In this document: positions 1-8,470 of the stretch, piece by piece
Position numbering within the stretch: position 1 is the stretch's first letter
Layout of the letters: the number at the start of each line of letters is the position of its first letter
Source: CAZULF01 sp964621215
Lineage (GTDB): Bacteria > Pseudomonadota > Gammaproteobacteria > UBA1113
DNA: 19,727 nt
Direction of reading: 5' to 3'
Assembly: GCA_964621215.1 (NCBI GenBank)
Contig: CAZULF010000034.1
Coordinates: 1-19,727 of the forward strand
The notes under the pieces: model-generated
The model's input: only the letters and a program-made list of their open reading frames with translations
The model's database searches: none
Told to the model about the DNA's origin: nothing
Program-made: the position numbers and the translations under genes

Positions 1-161
1 CTAATAACTCACTCACTTAATTTACCTCTTGATGTCCTATCTAGCGCCATGAAATTTAGAATGAGAATACTAGGGTACTACAAAGTGAATGTCAATATGT
101 TAAAGCATGATTTTAAAAATTAATTAATGATTTTGATTACCCCTCTTACCGATTGATTCTG

Positions 162-190
162 TTGAGTTTTTTCAACATCCTGCTTATAAT
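162..190 (+). promoter_or_regulatory. sigma-70 type promoter for folD operon
   Basis: A -35 hexamer TTGAGT (162-167) and a perfect -10 TATAAT (185-190) are separated by 17 bases. Transcription would start near 197, about 30 bases ahead of the folD ATG. The -35 lies within a small inverted repeat, GTTGA (161-165) and TCAAC (172-176), which could be an operator or chance. No convincing Shine-Dalgarno precedes the folD start. The remainder of 1-226 is A+T-rich and shows no gene. Confidence 0.6.
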
Positions 191-226
191 GCAAAGACTC
201 ATACCTTTTTATAGATTTTAAATCCA

Positions 227-1078
227 ATGACTGCAGCATTACTCGATGGAAAAGCTCTCGCCAATCAACTTTTGATGTCTATTCGCCAACATGTCATACA
301 TCGTCGCGAAGCAGGCTTTATAGCGCCTGGGTTGGCTGTTATTCTGGTCGGCAAGGATCCGGCCTCACAAACCTATGTACGCCGTAAACGCGATGTCTGT
401 GCCGAAGTGGGATTCAACTCTTTTGGTTATAATTTGCCCGCCGATGTTTCTGAAACTCAATTGCTTGATACTCTCATTGAATTAAATGAAACCCCCGAAG
501 TACATGGCATTTTGGTGCAATTTCCCTTACCTCAGCACATCGATTCCCAGAAAGTATTGGAAGCTATTAATCCTAAAAAAGATGTCGACGGTTTTCACCC
601 TTATAATATGGGACGATTGGTTCAAAAAAAGCCACTGCTTCGTCCTTGTACACCCGCCGGGGTTATTTCCCTACTTTCCCATTATCAAATTGAATTACGC
701 GGCAAACATGCGGTTGTCGTGGGCGCCTCCACTATTGTTGGCCGGCCCATGGCGCTGGAATTGCTGATGGCAGGCTGCACCGTCACTATTTGTCATAGTG
801 ACACACTAGACTTAGCAACGCATGTGGGTAGTGCTGATGTCCTAGTCACTGCAATAGGGAAGCGTGATGTCATCCAAAGCCCATGGCTGAAACCCGGTGT
901 CGTCGCTATTGACGTTGGCCAAAATCAAAGCCCTGATGGTAAACTATGTGGTGATCTTGATTTTGCTTCCGCTTCGCAAAAAGCAAGCTGGATTACACCC
1001 GTCCCTGGCGGTGTAGGTCCCATGACTGTGGCAACTTTAATGCAAAACACACTTGACTGCCTCAATCTGACTATGTAG
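227..1078 (+). CDS. folD: bifunctional methylenetetrahydrofolate dehydrogenase / methenyl-THF cyclohydrolase FolD
   Basis: FolD interconverts 5,10-methylene-THF and 10-formyl-THF in the cytoplasm, using NADP+ for the dehydrogenase step and then the cyclohydrolase step, to feed one-carbon units to purines and formyl-Met. At 283 residues it has the usual family length. Visible signatures are YVRRKRDVCAEVG (substrate-binding Tyr and catalytic Lys region), GILVQFPLPQHI, KDVDGFHPYNMGRL, PCTPAG, the Rossmann segment VVVGASTIVGRPMA, and the C-terminal PVPGGVGPMTVATLMQNT. The chosen ATG gives the expected N-terminus. It is the first gene after the promoter at 162-190, and the recombinase gene follows 12 bases after its stop, so co-transcription is likely. 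Nothing looks degraded. Confidence 0.97.
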   Translation: MTAALLDGKALANQLLMSIRQHVIHRREAGFIAPGLAVILVGKDPASQTYVRRKRDVCAEVGFNSFGYNLPADVSETQLLDTLIELNETPEVHGILVQFPLPQHIDSQKVLEAINPKKDVDGFHPYNMGRLVQKKPLLRPCTPAGVISLLSHYQIELRGKHAVVVGASTIVGRPMALELLMAGCTVTICHSDTLDLATHVGSADVLVTAIGKRDVIQSPWLKPGVVAIDVGQNQSPDGKLCGDLDFASASQKASWITPVPGGVGPMTVATLMQNTLDCLNLTM

Positions 1079-1090
1079 GGATACTTTTTT

Positions 1091-2356
1091 ATGGATAGCC
1101 CCACACCTTTATTTGACTCATTAGAATATTTTGATAAAACACCGCGACCATTGGCATCCTCGATTGCAATTACCGATGCTATTCGCACAGATTATCAACA
1201 TGCCCATGCTTTTTTATATAGTTATCGTGGTAGTGATGCTACATTTAATTCCTATCGTCGTGAAATTGAACGCTTATTACATTGGTGTTGGTTAATTGCT
1301 AAAAAAAACTTAGCAACATTACAACGCGCCGATTTCGAAAGTTATATTGAATTTTGTCAACATCCGCCTTTATCGTGGATCGGCACCAAACAAATTAATC
1401 GATTTTTAACCGTTCAAGGTGAGCGAGTAGTTAATCCTGAATGGCGGCCTTTTGTTGCAACGGTAAAAAAAGCAGCATTTACAAAAGGCGACAGCGTTGA
1501 TCCGAAAAAATATAATTTGTCGCAAAAAGCATTGCAAGCCATCTTCGCTATTTGTAGCAGTTTTTTTAATTATTTAATACAAGAAGATTATGTGCGAGCT
1601 AATCCGGTATTACAAATTCGTCAAAAAAGCAAATTTATTCGTAAAAATCAAAACACGACGATAATCCGTCGCTTAGGTGAATTACAATGGTCATATGTGA
1701 TAGAAACCACTGAAATGATGGCGCAAAATCAACCGGAACTACACGAACGCACGTTATTTATCATGAATGCTCTATATGGCATGTATCTGCGTATCTCTGA
1801 ACTAGCCACGTCTGCTCGCTGGCAGCCACAGATGGGACATTTTAAACAAGATAATGATGGTAATTGGTGGTTTACTACCGTAGGTAAAGGCAATAAAGAA
1901 CGCATGATTTCTGTTAGCGATGCAATGTTGCAAGCCTTGAAACGCTATCGCTTGTCGTTAGGATTAAGCGCTTTACCCGCGCCAGGAGAAACCACTGCTA
2001 TCCTTAGTAATAATCAAGATGGTAGCCCCATTCGCAGTGTGCGTTATATACGATCCATCGTACAACGTTGTTTTGATGAAGCTATTACGCGTTTACGCAA
2101 AGATAATTTTAATGATGAGGCCGATCAACTCATGTCTGCCACCGTGCATTGGTTGCGTCATACTGGTATTTCCGACGATGTTAAACATCGGCCACGTGAA
2201 CACGTACGCGATGATGCTGGCCATGGTTCTAGCGCTATTACTGATAAATATATTGATATCGAATTACGTGCACGTCACGCTTCCGCACGTAATAAAACTA
2301 TTAAACCCGATTGGTTGGATGATGTTGAAAAACCTATTGCCGAGTCATTGAAATGA
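1091..2356 (+). CDS. tyrosine recombinase / phage-integrase family protein
   Basis: A 421-residue tyrosine recombinase. The N-terminal half (about 30-185) resembles the SAM-like core-binding domain and the C-terminal half (about 190-395) is the catalytic domain. The expected active-site set is present: R234 in LRISEL, K266 in VGKGNKER, H353 and R356 in HWLRHTG, H378 in AGHGSS and nucleophile Y387 in DKYID, so it should be able to cut and rejoin DNA. It is longer than XerC/XerD (about 300 residues) and has an insert between the catalytic Lys and HxxR. The SD TAGGGA (1076-1081) overlaps the folD stop with a 9-base spacer. Its TGA overlaps the murJ ATG (ATGA at 2353-2356), implying translational coupling. 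No att sites or phage genes are visible beside it, so it seems to be a resident gene rather than a prophage edge. Its substrate site is unknown. Confidence 0.93.
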   Translation: MDSPTPLFDSLEYFDKTPRPLASSIAITDAIRTDYQHAHAFLYSYRGSDATFNSYRREIERLLHWCWLIAKKNLATLQRADFESYIEFCQHPPLSWIGTKQINRFLTVQGERVVNPEWRPFVATVKKAAFTKGDSVDPKKYNLSQKALQAIFAICSSFFNYLIQEDYVRANPVLQIRQKSKFIRKNQNTTIIRRLGELQWSYVIETTEMMAQNQPELHERTLFIMNALYGMYLRISELATSARWQPQMGHFKQDNDGNWWFTTVGKGNKERMISVSDAMLQALKRYRLSLGLSALPAPGETTAILSNNQDGSPIRSVRYIRSIVQRCFDEAITRLRKDNFNDEADQLMSATVHWLRHTGISDDVKHRPREHVRDDAGHGSSAITDKYIDIELRARHASARNKTIKPDWLDDVEKPIAESLK

Positions 2357-3987
2357 GCACTGAAACACATTTAAAAGCATCTGCCAATCTCAGTCGCCGT
2401 CATTTTTCTGCGATGGCGGGCGTATTTTTATCGCGTTGTTCGGGTGTAGTGCGAACAGTGATTATCAATGCAGTCATAGGCGCTAACACTACACTGGATG
2501 CGTTTAATACGGCATTCCGCTTTCCCAATAGCTTACGCGATTTATTTGCTGATGGAGCCTTATCCTCTGCCTTCATGAAAGTTTTGGTCGATGCGCATGC
2601 AAAAGATAAAGCGGCCGAGCGGGAATTAATTGCTATTGTTTTAGGCTTTTTCACCACTGTGACGGTTGCATTAGCTATTTTAGCGGCGTGTGCTTCATCT
2701 GAGTTTATCTCCCTCATGAGCAATCCGCGCTTTAATGCCAGTGGTGGTGTGCAATTGGCGAGTGAAATATTTCAAGTTTTGATTTTTTATCTGCCTCTCA
2801 CCATGCTTAACGCCGTCATGATGGCAATACTCGGTGTGCGTGGCGATACCTTCCGCGCCATGAATGGTTCTATTTTTCTTAGTGTCGGTATGATTGCGGG
2901 TGTGTTATGCGCCCCAATACTACGACGCTATGGCATTCAACCGATCTGGGGTTTAACCTGGGGTGCTCTGTTAGGCGCTTTGTTACAATTACTCTATCAA
3001 TCTTATCCATTAATTTGTGAAAAAGTATTACCTAAACCTAACTTTAACCCACGCCATTGGCTACATTACGCGCCACTGCGGGAAATATTGATCTTAATTA
3101 CCCCGCGCGCTATTGGCCAAGGCGCATCAACGTTAGCCTTAATGGTTAATACTTTTTTTGCATTACAAATTAGTGCAGGTGCCATGACCTATGTCGCCAC
3201 TACCATGATTATTATTCAAGTACCGATTGGATTATTTGGTGTTGCTACGGGTTTTGCGGCATTACCCGTCTTAACCGAGTTAATGCGAAAAGGCGACTTA
3301 AAAACATTTTCACATTTACTCACTGAGAGTTTAGATACGTCGTGTTGGTTAGCTATGTTCACCACTCTCGCCTTTGTATTGATGATGGTACCGGTCTATG
3401 TTGTCATTTTCCAACACGGTGCGATTACCTTCCATGACACCATTCTCAATTGCATTACCATTTGCGCTTATGCTAGTGGTATTTTATTTGGCGCTGGCTC
3501 AAAAGTATTATTGAATTCATTATATGCATTAAATGCCACTCGTTTGATTGTTGTGAATTCTTTTGTTTATTTAGTTTTGAATACGTTATTCAGTGCCTTA
3601 CTCACACCAATGCATGGATTGCTGGGCTTAGGCTTAGCTTTTGGTTTAGCTAGTGCCGGTAATTTTTGGCTGAATTACTATTTTGTTTGGAGCGTCTTTA
3701 AAAATAAGCATCAGGGCATGTCGCCTTACAGCGCCGGTGGACGTTTTTATACATTGATATATTTATTACTGTCTCTCGCGGCAATATTTTTGGCCTGTTT
3801 TGGTGGCTGGTTAACTCAACATGTTTGGGCTGTGTTGCCCAATGCATCATCGATTAAATTCAGTCTTATTTCTGGCAGTGTTATTGGTTTTGCCTTGACT
3901 GCTACTTTTTTGATCACCACCTATGGTTTTGGACCATTGCCGTTAAAACGAGCTATTAAGAAAATTTGTGGGCTTCGTAAAAGCTAG
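2353..3987 (+). CDS. murJ: lipid II flippase MurJ
   Basis: A polytopic inner-membrane protein of the MOP/MATE-like superfamily that moves lipid II to the periplasmic face for peptidoglycan synthesis. At 544 residues it is slightly longer than the E. coli protein (511). Family hallmarks are DAFNTAFRFPNSLRDLFADG followed by ALSSAF near the N-terminus, and the central segment with PRAIGQGA, NTFFALQ and QVPIGLFGVATGFAALP. About 14 hydrophobic segments run through the sequence. The start ATG overlaps the stop of the upstream recombinase (ATGA) and lacks a strong SD of its own, so translation probably relies on ribosomes finishing the recombinase. A 45-base gap separates it from the kinase gene. 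Confidence 0.96.
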   Translation: MSTETHLKASANLSRRHFSAMAGVFLSRCSGVVRTVIINAVIGANTTLDAFNTAFRFPNSLRDLFADGALSSAFMKVLVDAHAKDKAAERELIAIVLGFFTTVTVALAILAACASSEFISLMSNPRFNASGGVQLASEIFQVLIFYLPLTMLNAVMMAILGVRGDTFRAMNGSIFLSVGMIAGVLCAPILRRYGIQPIWGLTWGALLGALLQLLYQSYPLICEKVLPKPNFNPRHWLHYAPLREILILITPRAIGQGASTLALMVNTFFALQISAGAMTYVATTMIIIQVPIGLFGVATGFAALPVLTELMRKGDLKTFSHLLTESLDTSCWLAMFTTLAFVLMMVPVYVVIFQHGAITFHDTILNCITICAYASGILFGAGSKVLLNSLYALNATRLIVVNSFVYLVLNTLFSALLTPMHGLLGLGLAFGLASAGNFWLNYYFVWSVFKNKHQGMSPYSAGGRFYTLIYLLLSLAAIFLACFGGWLTQHVWAVLPNASSIKFSLISGSVIGFALTATFLITTYGFGPLPLKRAIKKICGLRKS

Positions 3988-3990
3988 GGT

Positions 3991-4027
3991 TTGTTGTTAA
4001 TATAGAGCTAGAGCTACAACAAGGGAG
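3991..4027 (+). promoter_or_regulatory. inverted repeat next to strong SD of kinase gene
   Basis: TTGTTGT (3991-3997) is complementary to ACAACAA (4016-4022), with an 18-base loop holding a repeated GAGCTA. The right arm overlaps the first bases of AAGGGAG (4021-4027), the strong SD five bases before the ATG at 4033. Folding would partly cover the SD. Only the complementarity is seen; a regulatory role is a guess. Confidence 0.3.
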
Positions 4028-4032
4028 TATAT

Positions 4033-5739
4033 ATGTTTCATCCAACATTATTTAACGCTGTTCATACAAAAGCTGATCCTGCATATGTTTTTTTGCTCCG
4101 CGGTAATGAAGCGCAACATAAAAGAGATTACACTAAAGCAGTCGAATATTATTCAAAAGCGGCAGATATCGGTTCTACTATAGCTAAATTTAATCTTGCA
4201 GCATTATTACATGCCGGTTCGGGGATACAACATGATTTTTCACGGGCTTGGAAGTTATGTCTAGAAATTATTAATGCTCCTTATCGAGACGAAACATATG
4301 CAATCACCCTTGATTTCTGCGGCCTGCAAGCTTTTTATGGTACTGGTTGCCCGAAAGATTGGAATAAAGCAGCGGAATATTATGAAAAAGCCGCACATGC
4401 TGGATTTGTTCGCGCTTGGTCACATTTAGGCGGAGTTCAACAAAAATTAGGCCTGCACCTATTAGCATTGCAAAGTTTTCAAATGGGCGCAAATAAGAGT
4501 GACCCATATAGCATACTAATACTCGCAGGGTTTTATGGTTGTGGTGAGCCAACCCTGAAGATACAACCGGAAAAAGATAAATCTTTTGAATATTTTAATC
4601 AAATTAATAACAAAGAAACTCTGACAGAATTTTTGAGTTCTAATGCGCCTGACTATATACACTATTCTGATGGTTTAGCGTTGCGTACTTTATCTAAAAT
4701 CTATCAGAAGAGTAATAAGGAAAAAGAATTTAACTTCCTTAATAACAAATTAACAAGATCAACACACAACACTGAACCACCACGTACGCTTTCGAGTACT
4801 TCATGGCTTTCAACTTTATATTCTCTATTATTGACCTTGTTGTTTTTGAAATTTCTATTTCGACTTTTTGCAAAGCCACACTCTGATGAAACTCCCAGCT
4901 TAGCCTCCTCAAATTGTGCGCCGAAAATTTTGCCTGCTCTCACCGCACAGACTATTCTACCTTCTAAAATTCAGCTAGGAACAAGGTTAGGTGCAGGTGG
5001 GTTTGGTGTCGTGTATAAAGGACGGTGGACTGATGGAGAAGCCGTAGATGTCGCCATCAAAGAAATTAGATCTGATTTGCGTTTCGCGCCAAGCATGGAA
5101 AAAGAATTTAATAAAGAAGCCGAACTCATGTGGCGGCTGACTCATCGAAATCTCGTTACGCTTTATGGCCTCTCAACATCACCCAAAAGACTCATAATGG
5201 AATTTTGTGACCTCGGGTCACTTTGGGATGTTTTACATCGCACTCAACTTGACTGGGATACTAAACAAAAGATAGCAAGGCAAGTCACAAAAGGAATTGC
5301 ATTTTTACACGCGAATGAAGTCATGCATCGCGACTTGAAGAGTCTTAATATCTTGGTAACGAGCGGTTGGGTAGTTAAGATAGCTGATTTTGGTTTGTCT
5401 AAATGGCAAGAGGGGTTCACCCCCAGAGCGGATACAACGACAACTAAAGGAGGATCTATAGGCACGCCTTTATGGATGGCTCCCGAGTTGCATTGTCCAG
5501 GTACCAAATATGCTTATGCTTGTGATGTTTATAGTTATGGGATTATTCTGTGGGAAATTGCAACAGGTCGAGAACCGTCACTTGATCGTAGCAGTATGGA
5601 AAGAGAACTAAGTAAGGCTCAGAATGTCCCTGTTCGTTATGGGGCTTTACTTAAACAATGTTGGGATACCCGACCTAGTGTACGCCCAACCATGGCTGCT
5701 GCTCTTTTAGAGCAAGAGCAATTGAATTTAAGTGCTTAA
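4033..5739 (+). CDS. Sel1-like repeat / transmembrane / eukaryotic-like (TKL-type) protein kinase
   Basis: A 568-residue fusion. Residues about 20-170 contain Sel1/TPR-like helical repeats (for example DYTKAVEYYSKAADIG and DWNKAAEYYEKAAHAG). A hydrophobic segment at about 258-280 followed by basic residues looks like one membrane anchor. A complete protein kinase domain follows from about 312: Gly loop GAGGFG (320-325), VAIK Lys343, HRDLKSLN (432-439) with Asp434, DFG (452-454), GTPLWMAPE ending at 485, DVYSYGIILWE and CWDTRPSVRPTM. HRDLKS and the CW..RPSVRPT ending are typical of TKL/tyrosine-kinase-like eukaryotic kinases rather than bacterial PknB types, which suggests acquisition from a protist host (inference). 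All catalytic residues are intact. Its strong SD (AAGGGAG, 5-base spacer) favours independent translation. No N-terminal signal peptide is seen. It could be a secreted effector or a membrane sensor kinase; targets are unknown. Confidence 0.93.
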   Translation: MFHPTLFNAVHTKADPAYVFLLRGNEAQHKRDYTKAVEYYSKAADIGSTIAKFNLAALLHAGSGIQHDFSRAWKLCLEIINAPYRDETYAITLDFCGLQAFYGTGCPKDWNKAAEYYEKAAHAGFVRAWSHLGGVQQKLGLHLLALQSFQMGANKSDPYSILILAGFYGCGEPTLKIQPEKDKSFEYFNQINNKETLTEFLSSNAPDYIHYSDGLALRTLSKIYQKSNKEKEFNFLNNKLTRSTHNTEPPRTLSSTSWLSTLYSLLLTLLFLKFLFRLFAKPHSDETPSLASSNCAPKILPALTAQTILPSKIQLGTRLGAGGFGVVYKGRWTDGEAVDVAIKEIRSDLRFAPSMEKEFNKEAELMWRLTHRNLVTLYGLSTSPKRLIMEFCDLGSLWDVLHRTQLDWDTKQKIARQVTKGIAFLHANEVMHRDLKSLNILVTSGWVVKIADFGLSKWQEGFTPRADTTTTKGGSIGTPLWMAPELHCPGTKYAYACDVYSYGIILWEIATGREPSLDRSSMERELSKAQNVPVRYGALLKQCWDTRPSVRPTMAAALLEQEQLNLSA

Positions 5740-5802
5740 ATAGTCACAAATTGTCTACCTTCCTAACAAGACCATGGTTAAAGTGGTAAGAGAGAACTCA
5801 AG

Positions 5803-6654
5803 ATGATCGATGTTTTACCTCTCGGTAGCGTTATGATAACCGATGCAGAGGGCTTTTTAATTAGTGACTGTCACTACGATAAAATAGTTGCGCCATGGCG
5901 AAATGCCGTAGATGAAATTAAACATCTCTATCTTCAAACATTTGGCGATATCATTCATAGTTTATATGTACGTGGTTCTGTTGCTAGAGGAACAGCTATT
6001 GAAAATAGATCTGACATTGATACTCTAGCGATTATTTTAAAAAATCCCAATGATATAAACTTTGATAAGTTTATGCGGGGGAAACACGCCTTAGAAGAAA
6101 AATTCTATTTTTCTACCGGAATTGATGCTGGCTTTATCGAATACGACAAATTACTTGGAGATGCAAGCAATACCCATCAAACTAATCGGTTATTCCATGA
6201 CAAATTTACACTGAAAAATCAAAGTGTCTGTATTCATGGTAACGATGTAATTACACAACTTCCCAGCTTTAAACCAGACACTTATACAGCAAAACACTTT
6301 TACATTAATTTAGCCACAATTTTTAGTACATTTGAACAAAAAACCCGTGACCAACAAGATAAAGATAATATTAAATTTTGGTGTGTTTGGGTAATGAAAA
6401 TTATCATTCGCATGGGATTTATTATTGTTATGGACAAGGAAAAAACATTTACTCGAGATCTATTTCCTTCCTATACTATTTTCGCTAAATATTTTAATGA
6501 AAAGAAAGATGACATGAAAATGGCCTTAAACTTTGCAATTAATCCTATCGACGATCTAGGCGTTATAACTCATTTTCTTAATGTATTTGGCAGATGGATG
6601 TATTATAAAGTCGAGGGGACGTTTAATTTATATTACTCAGAAAGCAAAATATAA
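5803..6654 (+). CDS. nucleotidyltransferase-fold protein (pol-beta superfamily)
   Basis: A 283-residue protein with the nucleotidyltransferase signature in YVRGSVARGT...RSDIDTLAI: G58-S59, then D71 and D73 as the metal-binding DxD pair. A third acid is probably D108 or E113. The rest is helical and of aminoglycoside-adenylyltransferase-like build, including an IHGND segment after the core that matches LQGDE in the neighbouring NTase at 6633-7427, so the two look like distant paralogs. It probably transfers a nucleotidyl group to a small molecule, peptide or protein; the substrate cannot be read from sequence. The SD is AGAGAG-like about 8 bases before ATG. It converges on and overlaps the minus-strand NTase by 22 bases. 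Codon use is clearly A+T-rich. It lies 63 bases after the kinase gene and may share its transcript. Confidence 0.8.
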   Translation: MIDVLPLGSVMITDAEGFLISDCHYDKIVAPWRNAVDEIKHLYLQTFGDIIHSLYVRGSVARGTAIENRSDIDTLAIILKNPNDINFDKFMRGKHALEEKFYFSTGIDAGFIEYDKLLGDASNTHQTNRLFHDKFTLKNQSVCIHGNDVITQLPSFKPDTYTAKHFYINLATIFSTFEQKTRDQQDKDNIKFWCVWVMKIIIRMGFIIVMDKEKTFTRDLFPSYTIFAKYFNEKKDDMKMALNFAINPIDDLGVITHFLNVFGRWMYYKVEGTFNLYYSESKI

Positions 6655-7427
6655 TTTGCAACCATGTTGATGCTATTTTTAATACATTCGATTTCATCGT
6701 GTGTTTTTTCGATAATATCTTCGTTAAGATTATTAAACAAGATTGTTAATTGTTTTTTTATGGGATTGTTCTGTGTCATAACAAAAGAATAACATTTTTG
6801 CACCGACCCATAATAAATGGCGTTAGATTCAAAGTGAGAATAGCTGGCCAGTCTAATACATCGTTTAATCAGATGATAATAATCCTGAAATAAGCTGTCC
6901 GCCAACATTTTCTTTATAAGAAATCGTATCTCATCGCCCCAAAATAATTGATTGGCTTTTATAAATTCTGCACTAGAATCGTAGACGCCCGATTGATTTT
7001 TTATTTCATCTCCTTGCAAACATACGCCATTAGCATAAAGATCAAAGTTAATATATTTTTTTAAAAGAGCATAAAAAGGCTCCTGTGATTGACAAGGTGG
7101 TTCAATACTTAAATCGGTATTTAATAGCATACATTTCAGATCTATGTGATATGCCCAATGATACAGCTGGATTAGCTTAATTAATGTATTTTTAAACAAA
7201 TTGATTTGCTGCGAATAAATAAATGGAATAAGGACCACCAAATCTAAATCTGAATTTTTACCCGTCTCACCATGGCATACCGAGCCTCTGACATAGATAG
7301 AATATGAAGTGATACCCAACGACTTAGCAATCGCAGATATCCATTTTTTAATTTGATAAATACCATTAGAATAAGCAAGAGGAATTTTTTGAGCAGTGGG
7401 TCTGTCTGCAATTTCTATTCGGAACAA
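6633..7427 (-). CDS. nucleotidyltransferase-fold protein, TTG start, coupled to cupin gene
   Basis: A 264-residue protein with the pol-beta-type NTase motif YVRGSVCHGETGKNSDLDL: G48-S49, D60 and D62, and a plausible third carboxylate D96 in HIDLKC. It belongs to the same general group as the NTase at 5803-6654. The start is TTG (7425-7427), supported by SD GAGGAG (7436-7441) with an 8-base spacer. The first 13 bases overlap the end of the upstream cupin gene, so the two are translationally coupled. It is the third and last gene of the minus-strand set repeat peptide, cupin oxygenase, NTase. NTases accompany kinases in some lasso-peptide clusters, a loose precedent for peptide tailoring. Other possible roles are antitoxin/toxin-like NTase or small-molecule adenylylation. 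The substrate is unknown. Confidence 0.8.
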   Translation of the reverse strand: MFRIEIADRPTAQKIPLAYSNGIYQIKKWISAIAKSLGITSYSIYVRGSVCHGETGKNSDLDLVVLIPFIYSQQINLFKNTLIKLIQLYHWAYHIDLKCMLLNTDLSIEPPCQSQEPFYALLKKYINFDLYANGVCLQGDEIKNQSGVYDSSAEFIKANQLFWGDEIRFLIKKMLADSLFQDYYHLIKRCIRLASYSHFESNAIYYGSVQKCYSFVMTQNNPIKKQLTILFNNLNEDIIEKTHDEIECIKNSINMVANYILLSE

Positions 7428-8407
7428 GCAGCCAACTCCTCAATAAGCTCCGATGAGGGAGTAACAAACACATCTAGATGTTTATTTCGCTTGATATGAT
7501 TTTGGGTTAGCACAAACGCTTCTTTTGAAACGACTTCCTCCATCAATTGACATAATTGTTTGAGACTCGCCATAAGGTCTTTTTGTGTAAGTGGTTTTTC
7601 TGATGTGTACACAGGATGTAGCGCATTTAAGATATTTGTAGCATTGGTTGAGAGTGTCGTTTGATCAATCGGGTTATAAATTTCATGTAAGACATCCTCT
7701 AAGATACAAAATAATGGTTTAAAACTCATAGATACCGTTAAGTGAAGAGCATTATCCGAAAGGTTTTCTACACTGTGGAATTGACCGATGGGGATATATA
7801 ACATATCCCCTGGATTCATTATCACTTCAGTATGTAAGCCTGCTTCAACGACATCAACTTCAGCGGCAGAGGATTCAATTCTATTGTAAGCCTGATTCAA
7901 TGGTTGTTTATAATTATAAATTTTCCATCTCTTTTTACCCGATAAAGCAAAAACTAAAACATCATGGCAATCGCGATGAATTGAAAAAGCTGTACCGCCA
8001 TTTTGTGATAAATACGCATTACAACCCGCTGTACAATTAAATGCTTCCTGAACAAAGGCAACCAATTCTTTAGCATCTTGTGAATAACGATAATACTCAT
8101 CAAAAATAATAGAGCATTTAAGTTGAATCGCTTTTCTTATAGCAGCAATATCACGATATTTTCCTTGGTCACCGGGGAAACTATGAGTCCAAGTCGATGG
8201 TTCAACATGCTTCGTCTCATTCATAACTTTAACTAACGAACGATTCTCACCAAATGACTGATGCGCTCCATTTAAGGGATTTAAAAGTATTTGATAAAAT
8301 TCTTTTAGTGCATTTAATGGTAATTCAAATCCTTGCTGAATAACATGCGGATTTTTAAAAAGATGTTCGTGCTTAAATTCATTTATATTAAAATTTAGTA
8401 TAAACAT
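7415..8407 (-). CDS. JmjC/cupin-type Fe(II)/2-oxoglutarate oxygenase (ribosomal-oxygenase-like fold)
   Basis: A 330-residue protein of the Cupin_4/JmjC group (YcfD/RoxA, MINA53, NO66 relatives). The metal triad is visible: H144 and D146 in FSIHRDCHD, and H211 in YIPIGQFHSVEN. GKKRWKIY follows the HxD motif as in the family. These enzymes use Fe(II), O2 and 2-oxoglutarate to hydroxylate protein side chains; known members modify Arg or His of ribosomal proteins. The C-terminal part (about 225-330) is helical, as in the dimerisation/winged-helix parts of relatives. The ATG at 8405-8407 has no clear SD, unlike both neighbours. It lies 63 bases after the repeat-peptide gene and overlaps the NTase start by 13 bases. 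Residues of the adjacent repeat peptide (Arg, His, Asp) are plausible substrates, but this is inference. It is less likely to be the cell's housekeeping ribosomal oxygenase, given its accessory context. Confidence 0.85.
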   Translation of the reverse strand: MFILNFNINEFKHEHLFKNPHVIQQGFELPLNALKEFYQILLNPLNGAHQSFGENRSLVKVMNETKHVEPSTWTHSFPGDQGKYRDIAAIRKAIQLKCSIIFDEYYRYSQDAKELVAFVQEAFNCTAGCNAYLSQNGGTAFSIHRDCHDVLVFALSGKKRWKIYNYKQPLNQAYNRIESSAAEVDVVEAGLHTEVIMNPGDMLYIPIGQFHSVENLSDNALHLTVSMSFKPLFCILEDVLHEIYNPIDQTTLSTNATNILNALHPVYTSEKPLTQKDLMASLKQLCQLMEEVVSKEAFVLTQNHIKRNKHLDVFVTPSSELIEELAACSE

Positions 8408-8442
8408 AGTAATCAGTAAAAAATAAAGGTTTTAGGGAGACG

Positions 8443-8465
8443 AAGGGCGAGGATGACTTGCCCTT
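8443..8465 (-). promoter_or_regulatory. GC-rich hairpin between repeat-peptide and cupin genes
   Basis: AAGGGC (8443-8448) pairs with GCCCTT (8460-8465) across an 11-base loop. On the minus strand it lies just after the repeat-peptide stop and before the cupin start, with no T-run after it on that strand. On the plus strand it is followed by TTT and A/T-rich DNA, but no plus-strand gene reads into it. It may be a partial terminator, attenuator or RNA-stabilising stem that makes the peptide more abundant than the enzymes. This is inferred from position. Confidence 0.4.
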
Positions 8466-8470
8466 TTTAA

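Noticed and set aside
4704..5507. Minus-strand open frames within the kinase gene
   Set aside because: Shadows of a gene with full-length kinase motifs; no SD and no recognisable product.
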